Below, one piece after another: positions 1-10,131 of a stretch of 55,108 nt of DNA. The translations under genes were made by a program, and so were the position numbers. Within the stretch, counting starts at the first letter, position 1. Every line of letters starts with the position of its first letter. The notes below the pieces were generated by a model that worked only from the letters and a program-made list of their open reading frames with translations, was not told where the DNA came from and did not search any database. The stretch covers positions 1-55,108 of the forward strand of contig NZ_FMCI01000141.1 in assembly GCF_900091845.1 (NCBI RefSeq). Direction: 5' to 3'. The DNA comes from Streptomyces sp. SolWspMP-5a-2 (lineage in GTDB: Bacteria > Actinomycetota > Actinomycetes > Streptomycetales > Streptomycetaceae).

Positions 1-142
1 GGCACCCACCCGCGGTCGGGCGCGGGGACGGGGGGCGGACTCCGAACTGCGGAGTGACCGGTATGCACCGTAAAGTGCCGGTAAATCCTTTCAGTGCGGC
101 CGTTCCGCACCGCCACCCCGCCCGAGCACGAGGGGATCCGCC

Positions 143-1093
143 GTGACCTATCCGCCGCCGCCCGGCACACCCCGGGCCCGTATCCCGGGGCCGCAGCAGC
201 CGCCGCCGACGTACCCGCAGATCCGTCCCGGCCTGTGGAAGCGGTGCCTGTGGGGCGGGCTCGCGCTGTGGGTGCTGACCGCGTTCGTCACGTACGCCAC
301 GAAGAACACCACCCTGCTGCCGACGCTGATCCTGCTCGGCAGCTTCCTGGTGCCGGTCACCTTCGTCCTGTGGGCCTACGAGCGGCACGGCCGCGACCTG
401 GGCGTCAGCGTGATCCTCGGCTGCTTCCTGACCGGTGGCACGCTGGGCGTCCTGGGCGCCTCGCTCATGGAGTACTACCTCGTCCATCCGTCCCTGTGGA
501 TGTTCGTCGGCGTCGGCCTGATCGAGGAGGCCGTCAAGGTGGCGGCGCTGATGTTCGTGCTGCGCCGCCAGGTGCGGATCAGGGGCATGCGCGCCGGACT
601 GGTGCTCGGCGCCACCGTCGGCTTCGGCTTCGCCGCCCTGGAGTCCGCCGGGTACGCCTTCAACGCCGCGCTCAGCACCGACGGGATCGACCTGCGCGCC
701 CTGCTCCAGACCGAGATCCTGCGCGGCGTCCTGGCCCCCTTCGGACACGGCCTGTGGACGGCGATCATCGGCGGGGTGCTGCTCTCCTGGCGTCGCCCGA
801 ACGGCCGCTTCCGCTTCGCCGCGCCGGTGGTCGGCACCTATCTCGGGGTGGCCCTGCTGCACGCCCTGTGGGACTCGACGCACGGCATCGCGGTCTGGCT
901 GGTGGCCCAGCTGACCAGCGGCGGCCTGGACCGGGAGCTGTTCGCGCAGGGGTACATCCCGCGCCCGACCGACCAGCAGGCGCACCTGTTCACGCTGTTC
1001 TCGGTGGGGGGCCTGGTGGTGGTGGCGCTGTTCGGGGTGGCCTGGGTGCGGGCGCTGGCCCGCCGGGACCCCTCTTGGAGAAATACCCCCTAG
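143..1093 (+). CDS. PrsW family intramembrane glutamic protease
   Basis: A 316-residue membrane protein with a proline-rich N-terminus (about residues 1-30) followed by about eight hydrophobic segments. The diagnostic motif is IEEAVKV at residues 127-133, with the paired glutamates E128/E129 of PrsW-family proteases; later conserved-looking elements are FAALESAGYAF and the histidine-containing GHGLWTAIIGG and LLHALWDS segments. PrsW proteases cleave membrane proteins such as anti-sigma factors; the substrate here is unknown. The GTG at 143 follows a purine-rich stretch (gaggggatc). The TAG stop lies inside the copper operator of the next operon, so the 3' end of this gene and that promoter share bases. 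The family call is firm, the role is not. Confidence 0.88.
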   Translation: MTYPPPPGTPRARIPGPQQPPPTYPQIRPGLWKRCLWGGLALWVLTAFVTYATKNTTLLPTLILLGSFLVPVTFVLWAYERHGRDLGVSVILGCFLTGGTLGVLGASLMEYYLVHPSLWMFVGVGLIEEAVKVAALMFVLRRQVRIRGMRAGLVLGATVGFGFAALESAGYAFNAALSTDGIDLRALLQTEILRGVLAPFGHGLWTAIIGGVLLSWRRPNGRFRFAAPVVGTYLGVALLHALWDSTHGIAVWLVAQLTSGGLDRELFAQGYIPRPTDQQAHLFTLFSVGGLVVVALFGVAWVRALARRDPSWRNTP

Positions 1094-1102
1094 GGGTATA
1101 AC
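1075..1102 (+). promoter_or_regulatory. CsoR-type copper-responsive operator and promoter of copZ-copA
   Basis: A G/C-tract palindrome TACCCCCTAGGGGTA (1084-1098, perfect core CCCCTAGGGG) sits between a -35-like TTGGAG (1075-1080) and a -10-like TATAAC (1097-1102), spacing 16. This layout matches CsoR operators ahead of copper efflux genes in actinobacteria, where apo-CsoR represses and Cu(I) releases it. No csoR gene is in the window. The prsW stop codon (1091-1093) is in the palindrome centre. Confidence 0.75.
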
Positions 1103-1166
1103 GTGGGGAAGGACGGGGTCCCCCGTGGGCCCCGCCGACCCCACACGCCTCGACGAGGAGAACGAC

Positions 1167-1412
1167 ATGACCGCCCCGACCGACACCCCGGGATCCGTGA
1201 CCGCCGTCTACCGGGTCACCGGCATGAGCTGCGGACACTGCGAGGGTTCCGTCTCCGGTGAGCTGTCCGAACTGCCCGGCGTGACGTCGGTGAAGGCCGT
1301 CGCGTCGACCGGCGAGGTCACCGTGGTGTCCGAGGCGCCCCTGGACGAGGCCGCCGTGCGCGCCGCCGTCGACGAGGCGGGCTTCGAGCTGGCGGGCACC
1401 GGCACGGTCTGA
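1167..1412 (+). CDS. copZ: Copper chaperone, heavy-metal-associated (HMA) domain protein
   Basis: An 81-residue cytosolic protein consisting of one HMA domain with the Cu(I)-binding motif MSCGHC (residues 20-25; C22 and C25). It is expected to carry Cu(I) to the ATPase encoded 155 bp downstream. The ATG at 1167 is chosen because of GACGAGGAG just upstream; an in-frame start at 1125 would add 14 residues without domain support. The promoter ahead carries the CsoR-like operator. Length, motif and the neighbouring copA make this a standard copper chaperone. Confidence 0.92.
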   Translation: MTAPTDTPGSVTAVYRVTGMSCGHCEGSVSGELSELPGVTSVKAVASTGEVTVVSEAPLDEAAVRAAVDEAGFELAGTGTV

Positions 1413-1567
1413 GCACCCGCCCGCACCACCACGGCGCCGCCCGCCCCGCACCGCACGGGGCGGGACGCCCGCGCCACCACGACGAACAGCACCTGTTCTC
1501 CGACCGGGCCGTGCCGACCAGCTGATACTGGCTCCGCGCGGTCCGGTCCGATGTCTGGAGTCCGGAC

Positions 1568-3823
1568 ATGACCACCACCACGACCACCCGGTCACCGGGA
1601 GACCCGGCCGACACCACCGGCACGAGCGACGTCGAGCTGCTGATCGGCGGGATGACGTGCGCCTCCTGCGCCGCCCGCGTCGAGAAGAAGCTCAACCGGA
1701 TCGACGGCGTCAGCGCCTCGGTCAACTACGCGACCGAGAAGGCGCATGTCAGCTATCCGGCGGGCATCGAGGTCGCCGACCTGATCGCCACCGTCGTCAG
1801 GACCGGGTACACGGCCGAGGAGCCGCCCCCGCCGCGCCCCGCGCCCGAGGAGGCGCCCGAGGCCGCCGAGGACCCGGAGCTGGCCGGGTACAGGCAGCGC
1901 CTCACCGTCACCGCGCTGCTCGCCGTCCCGGTGATCCTGCTGTCGATGATCCCCGCGCTCCAGTTCGCCGACTGGCAGTGGCTGGCGCTGACGCTGGCCG
2001 CGCCCGCGGTCGTCTGGGGCGGGCTGCCGCTGCACCGGGCCGCGTGGACCAACGCCCGGCACGGCGCCGCCACCATGGACACCCTGGTCTCGATCGGGAC
2101 GCTGGCCGCGTTCGGCTGGTCGCTGTGGGCGCTGTTCCTCGGGGACGCGGGCATGGCCGGCATGAAGGACGAGTTCCGCTTCACCGTGTCGCGCGCCGAC
2201 GGCGCCTCCACCATCTACCTGGAGGTGGCCGCGGGGGTCGTCGCCTTCGTCCTGCTCGGCCGTTATCTGGAGGCCAGGTCCAAGCGGCAGGCGGGGGCCG
2301 CGCTGCGGGCCCTGATGGAGCTGGGCGCCAAGGACGTCGCCGTCCTGCGCGACGGCCGCGAGGTGCGGATCCCGGTGGCCGACCTGGCCGTCGGCGACCG
2401 CTTCGTCGTCCGGCCGGGCGAGAAGGTCGCCACCGACGGTACGGTCGTCGAGGGCGCGTCCGCGGTGGACGCCTCCATGCTGACCGGAGAGTCGGTGCCG
2501 GTGGACGTGGGCGTCGGCTCCGCCGTCACCGGCGCGACCGTGAACGTCGGCGGGCGGCTGGTCGTCGCGGCGGCCCGGGTCGGCGCGGACACCCAGCTCG
2601 CCCGGATGGCGCGGCTGGTGGAGGAGGCGCAGAACGGCAAGGCCGAGGTGCAGCGGCTGGCCGACCGGATCTCGGCGGTGTTCGTGCCCGTCGTCCTGGT
2701 CCTGACGCTCGTCACCGCCGGCGTCTGGCTCGCCGTCACCGGCGACACGGTGGCCGCGTTCACCGCCGCCGTCGCCGTCCTGATCATCGCCTGCCCGTGC
2801 GCGCTCGGACTGGCCACCCCGACCGCGCTGCTGGTCGGCACCGGCCGGGGCGCCCAGCTCGGCATCCTCATCAAGGGCCCCGAGGTCCTGGAGTCCACCC
2901 GCCGCGTCGACACCGTCGTCCTCGACAAGACCGGCACGGTCACCACCGGCCGCATGACCCTGCGCGAGGTGTACGCCGACGGCGCCACCGGCGCCGACGA
3001 GGTGCTGCGGCTCGCGGGCGCCGTCGAGCACGCCTCCGAGCACCCGGTGGCCCGCGCGATCGCCGCGGGCGCCGCCGAGCGGCTCGGGGAGCTGCCCGGG
3101 GTGAGCGGCTTCGAGAACGTGCCCGGCAGGGGCGTGCGCGGGCGCGTCGGGGACCGCGAGGTGGCCGTGGGCCGTCTCTTCGACACGCTCCCCGAGGAGC
3201 TGGCACAGGCCAAGGAGGCGGCCGAGCGGGACGGGCGGACCGCCGTCACGGTCGGCTGGGACGGGACCGCGCGCGGTGTCGTGACCGTCGCCGACGCGGT
3301 GAAGGAGACCAGCGCCGAGGCGGTGGGCGCGCTGCGCGCGCTCGGCCTCACGCCGGTGCTGCTGACCGGGGACAACCGGGCGGTGGCCGAGGCGGTGGCC
3401 CGGGAGGTCGGCATCACTGAGGTGGTGGCGGAGGTGCTGCCGGGGGAGAAGGTCGACGCCGTACGGCGGTTGCAGCGCGAGGGCCGGTCGGTGGCGATGG
3501 TCGGGGACGGGGTGAACGACGCGGCGGCGCTGGCCGTCGCCGACCTCGGGCTCGCCATGGGGACCGGGACGGACGCGGCGATCGAGGCGAGCGACCTGAC
3601 GCTGGTCCGCGGGGACCTGCGGGTGGCCGCGGACGCGATCCGGCTCGCCCGGCGGACCCTGGGTACCATCAGGGGCAACCTCGTCTGGGCCTTCGGGTAC
3701 AACGTGGCCGCGCTGCCGCTGGCGGCGGCGGGACTGCTCAACCCGATGATCGCCGGGGCCGCGATGGCCTTCTCGTCGGTCTTCGTGGTGACGAACAGCC
3801 TCCGGTTGCGGACGTTCCGTTGA
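1568..3823 (+). CDS. copA: Copper-translocating P1B-type ATPase
   Basis: A 751-residue integral membrane ATPase that exports Cu(I). One N-terminal HMA domain carries GMTCASC (C31, C34), followed by a short acidic/proline linker (about 80-105) and transmembrane helices. Catalytic landmarks are TGES (from 306), the intramembrane ion-binding CPC (409-411), the phosphorylation loop DKTGT (D453), the SEHP motif and GDGVND (from 646). The length is normal for single-HMA CopA. It is probably co-transcribed with copZ from the CsoR-type promoter; I see no clear second promoter in the 155-bp gap. The start ATG at 1568 follows a purine-rich tctggagtccgg. Confidence 0.95.
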   Translation: MTTTTTTRSPGDPADTTGTSDVELLIGGMTCASCAARVEKKLNRIDGVSASVNYATEKAHVSYPAGIEVADLIATVVRTGYTAEEPPPPRPAPEEAPEAAEDPELAGYRQRLTVTALLAVPVILLSMIPALQFADWQWLALTLAAPAVVWGGLPLHRAAWTNARHGAATMDTLVSIGTLAAFGWSLWALFLGDAGMAGMKDEFRFTVSRADGASTIYLEVAAGVVAFVLLGRYLEARSKRQAGAALRALMELGAKDVAVLRDGREVRIPVADLAVGDRFVVRPGEKVATDGTVVEGASAVDASMLTGESVPVDVGVGSAVTGATVNVGGRLVVAAARVGADTQLARMARLVEEAQNGKAEVQRLADRISAVFVPVVLVLTLVTAGVWLAVTGDTVAAFTAAVAVLIIACPCALGLATPTALLVGTGRGAQLGILIKGPEVLESTRRVDTVVLDKTGTVTTGRMTLREVYADGATGADEVLRLAGAVEHASEHPVARAIAAGAAERLGELPGVSGFENVPGRGVRGRVGDREVAVGRLFDTLPEELAQAKEAAERDGRTAVTVGWDGTARGVVTVADAVKETSAEAVGALRALGLTPVLLTGDNRAVAEAVAREVGITEVVAEVLPGEKVDAVRRLQREGRSVAMVGDGVNDAAALAVADLGLAMGTGTDAAIEASDLTLVRGDLRVAADAIRLARRTLGTIRGNLVWAFGYNVAALPLAAAGLLNPMIAGAAMAFSSVFVVTNSLRLRTFR

Positions 3824-3979
3824 CCTCCGCCCCCGGTACGGTGGAATCCGGCCGGAGTTACCGCGGGTTCGCGCAAGTCGAGGTAAGAGTCCCTCTAGAG
3901 TCCTGCGCCAGCCTCACATAAGCTCTTCACAAGGCTCGCGCATCATCCTTACGCTTGAGTCCCTGTCGCCGTATCGGGG

Positions 3980-4140
3980 CTCTTGCGTAGCTATCGGACA
4001 TATGCAAGAGACGCAGATCACAGTGATGCGAACGTAACCATCAAAGGGGCTCGAAGGTCTAAGTTGACGATGTCAGGCAGCGTCTTGGGGGGCGTTTCCT
4101 GGCATCTGAGGATGTCTTGGGGGACTTCCTCAGAGATGCG
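3980..4140. ncRNA. Candidate structured non-coding RNA with paired C-loop hairpins
   Basis: Inverted repeats seen in order on the plus strand: CTCTTGC/GCAAGAG (3980-3986, 4004-4010), ATCAC/GTGAT (4017-4026), CAGG/CCTG bounding a G6 tract (about 4074-4101) and a longer CTGAGGA/TCCTCAG stem with flanking GCATC pairs (about 4102-4138). The last two enclose a shared loop sequence, GTCTTGGGGG on plus and CCCCCAAGAC on minus. Read on the minus strand, two adjacent hairpins with runs of 5 and 6 cytosines recall the actinobacterial 6C RNA motif. Strand and boundaries are uncertain; a protein-coding reading is disfavoured by codon use. Confidence 0.35.
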
Positions 4141-4343
4141 TTGCCGGGGCACGTACACCGGGCAGCTTTGAGCGGCCATCCCGACGTGCGCTGTCCCGGC
4201 AGATCGCACCTGGCAGTACCTAGCAGCACCCAGTAGTACGGCGAGTTCTGCTCGTTCTGCTCAACCGCAACACCAGCGATTTCAGGCGCTGTCCTCACAG
4301 ACGCCCGGCCGGATCCCGTGGGGGGAATCCGCACCGGGACATG

Positions 4344-4396
4344 GGAAGGCGCCCTGGACGTCGGCCCGTGGGGGGACCGCCGCCAGGGCGCCTTCC
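4344..4396. repeat. 14-bp perfect inverted repeat with 25-nt loop
   Basis: GGAAGGCGCCCTGG (4344-4357) pairs exactly with CCAGGGCGCCTTCC (4383-4396). It may terminate a transcript from the structured region or readthrough from copA. No T-tract follows, which is normal for Streptomyces. Confidence 0.6.
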
Positions 4397-4584
4397 GCTT
4401 TCCGCGCCTCTTCGCGCGCCCTGAGCCGCTCCAGGACCCGAAAATCCCTCTGCGGCCCTTCCGCCCTGCGATCTCGCAGCGTTGCCGCCTCGCCGCCTTA
4501 CGCCCTGCCGCCCTGCCGCCTCGATCAGGGCGAGCCCGTGCGGCCGTGTCCGTAGGCCCGCGCGCGCGACGGCCCCCGGGCACG

Positions 4585-4619
4585 ACGAAGGGGCGCCGGA
4601 TGAACCGGCGCCCCTTCGT
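4585..4619 (-). terminator. Intrinsic terminator downstream of citA
   Basis: A perfect 15-bp stem ACGAAGGGGCGCCGG/CCGGCGCCCCTTCGT with a 5-nt loop, 34 bp beyond the citA stop codon. High-GC hairpins without a U-tract are the usual Streptomyces terminators. Confidence 0.85.
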
Positions 4620-4653
4620 GGGCCGCTGAGGCCACGCGCGGGCGAGCAGCGGG

Positions 4654-5943
<1,290 letters not shown>

Positions 5944-6042
5944 GTCTTCCCTCACCGACGTTGTGCCTCATCTTCGAGGTGCCCTGACTGTCTCTACCTT
6001 CCCCCACTTGGTGTAGGAGAGTGCACTCGGGGTCGACCATCG

Positions 6043-6071
6043 GGTCTATCGGCGGCACTCAGTGCCGCCAA
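6043..6071 (-). promoter_or_regulatory. Candidate citA promoter containing a 9-bp inverted repeat
   Basis: On the minus strand TTGGCG (6071-6066), a 17-nt spacer and TAGACC (6048-6043) form a sigma-70-like promoter about 100 bp upstream of citA. A perfect inverted repeat GGCGGCACT-C-AGTGCCGCC (6051-6069) overlaps the -35 and fills the spacer, a position typical of repressor sites. Further upstream lie the palindrome TGATCGATCA (6134-6143) and, downstream of the -10, GAGTGCACTC (6019-6028). The rest of 5944-6265 shows no gene. Confidence 0.45.
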
Positions 6072-6265
6072 CTCGCTCATCCTGCCCCCTGTGTTCCCCG
6101 ACGGGAAGTGCTGTGTGACCTTCGCGACTCATTTGATCGATCATTTGTTGTGATCCTTGACACAGGGCGGTCGCGTCCGCCATCGCGTATGTCGGGGGTC
6201 GGTGCTCCGGGGCCACGGAGGTCGACGTTCCGTGTCCGGTGCCAGCCTCGCAGACGGGGGCCGGG

Positions 6266-8509
6266 TCAGACCCGTGGCGGAGCGGGGGCGAGCCGGAAGT
6301 CGAGTGCCGTGCACCGCCGTCCGGCGGAGACCGTGCGGACCGCCTGGCCGATCGCCTTGCGCGAGCCGACCAGCACGACCAGGCGCTTGGCGCGGGTGAC
6401 GGCCGTATACAACAGGTTCCGCTGCAGCATCATCCAGGCGCCCGTGGTGACCGGGATCACCACCGCCGGGTACTCGCTGCCCTGCGAACGGTGGATGGTC
6501 ACGGCGTAGGCGTGCGCCAGCTCGTCGAGTTCGTCGAACTCGTACGGCACCTCCTCGTCCTCGTCGGTCAGCACGGTCAGCCGCTGCTCGACCGGATCGA
6601 GGGAGGTGACGACGCCGACCGTGCCGTTGAAGACGCCGTTCGCGCCCTTCTCGTAGTTGTTGCGGATCTGGGTGACCTTGTCGCCGACCCGGAAGACCCG
6701 GCCGCCGAACCGCTTCTCCGGCAGGTCGGGGCGGGCCGGGGTGATCGCCTGCTGGAGCAGGCCGTTGAGGGTGCCCGCGCCCGCCGGGCCCCGGTGCATC
6801 GGGGCGAGGACCTGGATGTCGCGGCGCGGGTCGAGGCCGAACTTGGCGGGGATGCGGCGAGCGGCGACGTCGACGGTGACGCGGCCCGCGTCCTCCGTCT
6901 CGTCCTCGACGAAGAGGAAGAAGTCCTTCAGGCCGTCGGTGACGGGGTGCTGGCCCGCGTTGATGCGGTGCGCGTTGGTGACCACCCCCGACTCCTGCGC
7001 CTGCCGGAAGACCCGGGTCAGGCGCACCGCCGGGATCGGGCCGCCGTCGGCCAGCAGGTCGCGCAGCACCTCGCCCGCGCCGACGCTGGGGAGTTGGTCC
7101 ACGTCGCCCACGAAGAGCAGGTGTGCGCCCGGCGGGACCGCCTTGACCAGCTTGTTCGCCAGCAGCAGGTCCAGCATGGACGCCTCGTCCACGACGACGA
7201 GGTCCGCGTCGAGCGGGCGGTCGCGGTCGTAGGCGGCGTCCCCGCCGGGCTTCAGCTCCAGGAGGCGGTGCACGGTGGACGCCTCGGCGCCGGTCAGCTC
7301 GGCGAGCCGTTTGGCGGCGCGGCCGGTGGGGGCGGCGAGGACCACACGGGCGCCGCGGGCGCGGGCCAGCTCCACGATCGAGCGGACCGTGAAGGACTTG
7401 CCGCAGCCGGGGCCGCCGGTCAGCACGGCGACCTTCCGCGTCAGCGCGAGCCTGACGGCGGACTCCTGCTCCGGGGCCAGCTCCACGCCCGTCCGGCCCC
7501 TGAGCCAGCCGAGCGCGCGGGCCCAGTCGACGTCCTGGAAGGCGGGCATCCGGTCCTCGTCGGTGCGCAGGAGGCGCAGGAGCTGGGCGGCGAGGGAGAG
7601 TTCGGCGCGGTGGAAGGGGACCAGGTAGACGGCGGTGACGGGCTCGCCGCCGTCGGGGCCCGGGACCTTCTCGCGGATCACGCCGGGTTCCTCGCCGTCC
7701 TCCCCCGGCGCGGCCAGCTCGGCGAGGCACTCGATGACGAGGCCGGTGTCGACCTGGAGGAGTTTCACCGCGTCGGAGATCAGCCGCTCCTCGGGCAGGT
7801 AGCAGTTGCCCTGGTCCGTCGCCTGCGACAGCGCGTACTGGAGCCCGGCCTTGACCCGCTCGGGGCTGTCGTGCGGGATGCCCACGGACTGGGCGATCTT
7901 GTCGGCGGTGAGGAACCCGATGCCCCAGACGTCGGCGGCGAGCCGGTAGGGCTGGTTCTTCACCACGGAGATCGACGCGTCGCCGTACTTCTTGTAGATG
8001 CGGACCGCGATCGACGTCGACACCTCGACGCTCTGGAGGAAGAGCATGACCTCCTTGATCGCTTTCTGCTCCTCCCAGGCGTCGGCGATCTTCCTGGTGC
8101 GCTTGGGGCCGAGCCCCGGCACCTCGATCAGCCGCTTCGGCTCCTCCTCGATGATCCGGAGGGTGTCGACGCCGAAGTGCCGGGTGATGCGGTCGGCGAA
8201 GACCGGCCCGATGCCCTTGACCAGGCCGGAGCCGAGGTAGCGCCTGATGCCCTGGACGGTGGCGGGCAGGACGGTCGTGTAGTTCTCCACGGTGAACTGC
8301 TTGCCGTACTGCGGGTGGGAGCCCCAACGGCCCTCCATCCGCAGCGACTCCCCCGCCTGCGCGCCGAGCAGCGCGCCGACGACCGTGAGGAGATCGCCCG
8401 CGCCGCGTCCGGTGTCGACGCGGGCGACCGTGTAGCCGTTCTCCTCGTTGGCGTACGTGATCCGCTCCAGCACGCCTTCGAGCGTGGCGAGGCCCGTCTG
8501 ATTGGACAT
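6266..8509 (-). CDS. recD2: RecD2-like ATP-dependent DNA helicase (SF1B)
   Basis: A 747-residue 5'-3' DNA helicase of the RecD2 group, which acts without RecBC. The N-terminal OB-like region (about 1-90) is followed by helix-hairpin-helix elements (GIRRYLGSGLVKGIGP and EVPGLGPKRTRKI), then the motor with Walker A GGPGCGKSF (K371), Walker B VVDEASMLD, GDVDQLPSVGAG, and a C-terminal 2B region with THR-type motif TIHRSQGSEYP. The ATG at 8509 gives a normal RecD2 length and N-terminus. It has a likely role in DNA repair and replication-fork processing. The gene is a single unit on the minus strand; the 283-bp region upstream has no clear promoter. Confidence 0.93.
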   Translation of the reverse strand: MSNQTGLATLEGVLERITYANEENGYTVARVDTGRGAGDLLTVVGALLGAQAGESLRMEGRWGSHPQYGKQFTVENYTTVLPATVQGIRRYLGSGLVKGIGPVFADRITRHFGVDTLRIIEEEPKRLIEVPGLGPKRTRKIADAWEEQKAIKEVMLFLQSVEVSTSIAVRIYKKYGDASISVVKNQPYRLAADVWGIGFLTADKIAQSVGIPHDSPERVKAGLQYALSQATDQGNCYLPEERLISDAVKLLQVDTGLVIECLAELAAPGEDGEEPGVIREKVPGPDGGEPVTAVYLVPFHRAELSLAAQLLRLLRTDEDRMPAFQDVDWARALGWLRGRTGVELAPEQESAVRLALTRKVAVLTGGPGCGKSFTVRSIVELARARGARVVLAAPTGRAAKRLAELTGAEASTVHRLLELKPGGDAAYDRDRPLDADLVVVDEASMLDLLLANKLVKAVPPGAHLLFVGDVDQLPSVGAGEVLRDLLADGGPIPAVRLTRVFRQAQESGVVTNAHRINAGQHPVTDGLKDFFLFVEDETEDAGRVTVDVAARRIPAKFGLDPRRDIQVLAPMHRGPAGAGTLNGLLQQAITPARPDLPEKRFGGRVFRVGDKVTQIRNNYEKGANGVFNGTVGVVTSLDPVEQRLTVLTDEDEEVPYEFDELDELAHAYAVTIHRSQGSEYPAVVIPVTTGAWMMLQRNLLYTAVTRAKRLVVLVGSRKAIGQAVRTVSAGRRCTALDFRLAPAPPRV

Positions 8510-8747
8510 GCCCCGACGGTACCGGTGAGGTCTGACACCGACCCCGCGGTCAGCCGCGGGAGGCCCGCTTCACCGCGTCGAGAGACACCGCGAAGGCGGC
8601 CACGGGAAAGGCGGGAACGGCCCGCGAACGGGCCTTGGTTGAAGGGCTCCGGGTTGCGCTTCCGCGTCGATGAAGGCCGAGCCGTGCGGTACGTCGCGGA
8701 CGACCGTGTCCAGCGCCGGGACCGGACCGCCCGGGTGCACCGCTCGG

Positions 8748-8777
8748 CGACCCGGGCACGTACGCCTGGTGCGAACT
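8748..8777 (+). repeat. 30-bp direct repeat, copy 1
   Basis: Matches 10124-10153 at 28 of 30 positions (shared core GGGCACGTACG then CTGGTGCGAACT). The two copies flank the FAD monooxygenase gene. In one frame both encode a short tail with GTY(A/V)WCEL followed soon by a stop, suggesting remnants of one gene family. The rest of 8510-8792 has no supportable gene. Confidence 0.8.
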
Positions 8778-8792
8778 CGCCTCGGTGCCCGG

Positions 8793-9905
8793 TCAGCCGG
8801 CCTGACGGAGCAGGCTCCAGGGGGTGTCGTCGCCCAGGATCTCCCGGATGTCGGGGCTCTCGGCGGTGGACGCCGCGCTGCGCGGGAACAGGTCCCGCTC
8901 GTACGCGGTGAGCGCCGCCTCGGTGTCGCCCGGGTGGGCGGCGACGGCCCTGGCGAGTGCGGCGCCGTCGTACATCGCCAGGTTGGCGCCCTCGCCGTTC
9001 GGCCCGGTGAGGTGGGCCGCGTCACCGAGCAGGGTCACCCCGGGGGTCCGGTCCCAGCGGTGGTCGGCGGGCAGGGTGTGCAGGGTGCGCACGACCGGCG
9101 GGGTGTCGCCCTCGGTGATCAGCGCGGTCAACTCCGGTGCCCAGCCGTCGAACTCGCCCCGTATCCGCGCGGTGGCCCGCGCCGGGTCGGTGACGTCGAT
9201 CCCGTCGATCCACTCCCGCGACCGCGCGAGCATCACCCAGGCGTGGAGGTTCCCGTCGCGCTCCCGGTGCGCCAGCAGCCCCTTGCCCGGTTCGAGCGCC
9301 ATCAGCGTGCCGCCGCCGACCATGCGCGCGGTCCGCGGGTGCCGGTGGTCGCCGTCGAGGAGGTGGGACTCGACGAACGACACCCCCGTGTACGTGGGGA
9401 CGGCCTCCGACAGCAGCGGCCTGACCCGCGACCAGGCGCCGTCCGCGCCCACCAGCAGGCTCGTGACGACGGTGGCGCCGTCGGCGAAGACCACCTCGTG
9501 GCGTCCCGCGCCCAGGGGCCGGACCGTCCTGACCTTGTGGCCCCAGCGGACGGTGCCCGCCGGGAGGGAGTCGAGCAGCAGACGGCGCAGCTCGCCGCGG
9601 AGCACCTCGGGCTTGCCGCCGGTGCCGTCGTCGGGCACGTCCAGCAGGATCTTCCCGTCCCGGTCCATGAGCCGCAGCGCCTGGCGTCCCGCCAGGACCA
9701 GGTCCTGGAACGCGTCCAGCAGACCGGCCTCGCGCAGGGCGGGCTGGCCGTTGTACTCGCGGATGTCGAGCAGTCCGCCCTGGGCGCGCGCCGTCGGGGA
9801 CGCCTCCGCCTCGTAGACCGTGGACGGGATGCCGTGGACGTGCAGGACACGGGCGAGGGTGAGGCCCCCCAGCCCGGCACCGATGATCGTGACGTCGGAC
9901 GTCAT
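8793..9905 (-). CDS. FAD-dependent monooxygenase, TetX-like group
   Basis: A 370-residue class A flavoprotein hydroxylase. It has the N-terminal FAD motif IIGAGLGGLTLARVL, the central LLVGADGAWSRVRPLL (DG-type motif contacting FAD and NADPH) and the C-terminal GDAAHLTGPNGEGANLA (GD motif), all in standard order and spacing. The sequence around the DG motif and following TYTGVSFVE resembles TetX-like enzymes that oxidise polyketide or tetracycline scaffolds, but the substrate cannot be read from sequence. It sits alone among gene fragments, flanked by a 30-bp direct repeat, so recent insertion is possible. The ATG at 9905 follows AGGAGCCGTC. Confidence 0.85.
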   Translation of the reverse strand: MTSDVTIIGAGLGGLTLARVLHVHGIPSTVYEAEASPTARAQGGLLDIREYNGQPALREAGLLDAFQDLVLAGRQALRLMDRDGKILLDVPDDGTGGKPEVLRGELRRLLLDSLPAGTVRWGHKVRTVRPLGAGRHEVVFADGATVVTSLLVGADGAWSRVRPLLSEAVPTYTGVSFVESHLLDGDHRHPRTARMVGGGTLMALEPGKGLLAHRERDGNLHAWVMLARSREWIDGIDVTDPARATARIRGEFDGWAPELTALITEGDTPPVVRTLHTLPADHRWDRTPGVTLLGDAAHLTGPNGEGANLAMYDGAALARAVAAHPGDTEAALTAYERDLFPRSAASTAESPDIREILGDDTPWSLLRQAG

Positions 9906-10044
9906 GACGGCTCCTTGTGATCACGCCTGCCGGGCGGACGCCCGAGCGGCTCTGCACCGAAGCTCCCAGGCACCCCCGACAGGCCGCCGACACGCACGCG
10001 ACAACGCACCCACACCTCCGACAGGCGACCGACGGGGCCGAAGC

Positions 10045-10131
10045 GCCCGGTCTGCCCCGCTCCCAGCCCTTGACCCGGCCGTGGACGGCCGTCAGAACCG
10101 CGTTCAGCTCGCGGGGCGTGCGACGACCGGG
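10045..10131 (-). pseudogene. Degenerate partial duplicate of the gene at 10562-11164
   Basis: This 87-nt stretch aligns with 10751-10838 (inside the hypothetical gene downstream) with about ten mismatches and one indel. In the minus-strand frame it reads LNAVLTAVHGRVKGWERGRPG against VNAALTAVYGRVKRWEQGRPG in the intact gene, so it is a decayed paralogous fragment. It directly abuts copy 2 of the 30-bp direct repeat. The remaining parts of 9906-10198 show no gene. Confidence 0.75.

Larger units (their letters stand above)
3824..4584. other. Non-coding lower-GC stretch between convergent copA and citA
   Basis: About 760 bp between two gene 3' ends. Base composition is clearly less GC-rich than the flanking genes and no reading frame has Streptomyces-like codon bias; the open frames inside use TTA and other rare codons. 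It holds several inverted repeats (separate entries) and a 9-bp tandem GTTCTGCTC (4243-4260). Structured RNA fits better than protein. Confidence 0.6.

Noticed and set aside
3983..4171. 62-codon plus-strand open frame
   Set aside because: Poor codon bias, no convincing ribosome-binding site, and it overlaps the same hairpins.
4018..4209. 63-codon minus-strand open frame in the structured region
   Set aside because: It contains a TTA codon and non-Streptomyces codon use and coincides with hairpin stems, so RNA structure explains it better.
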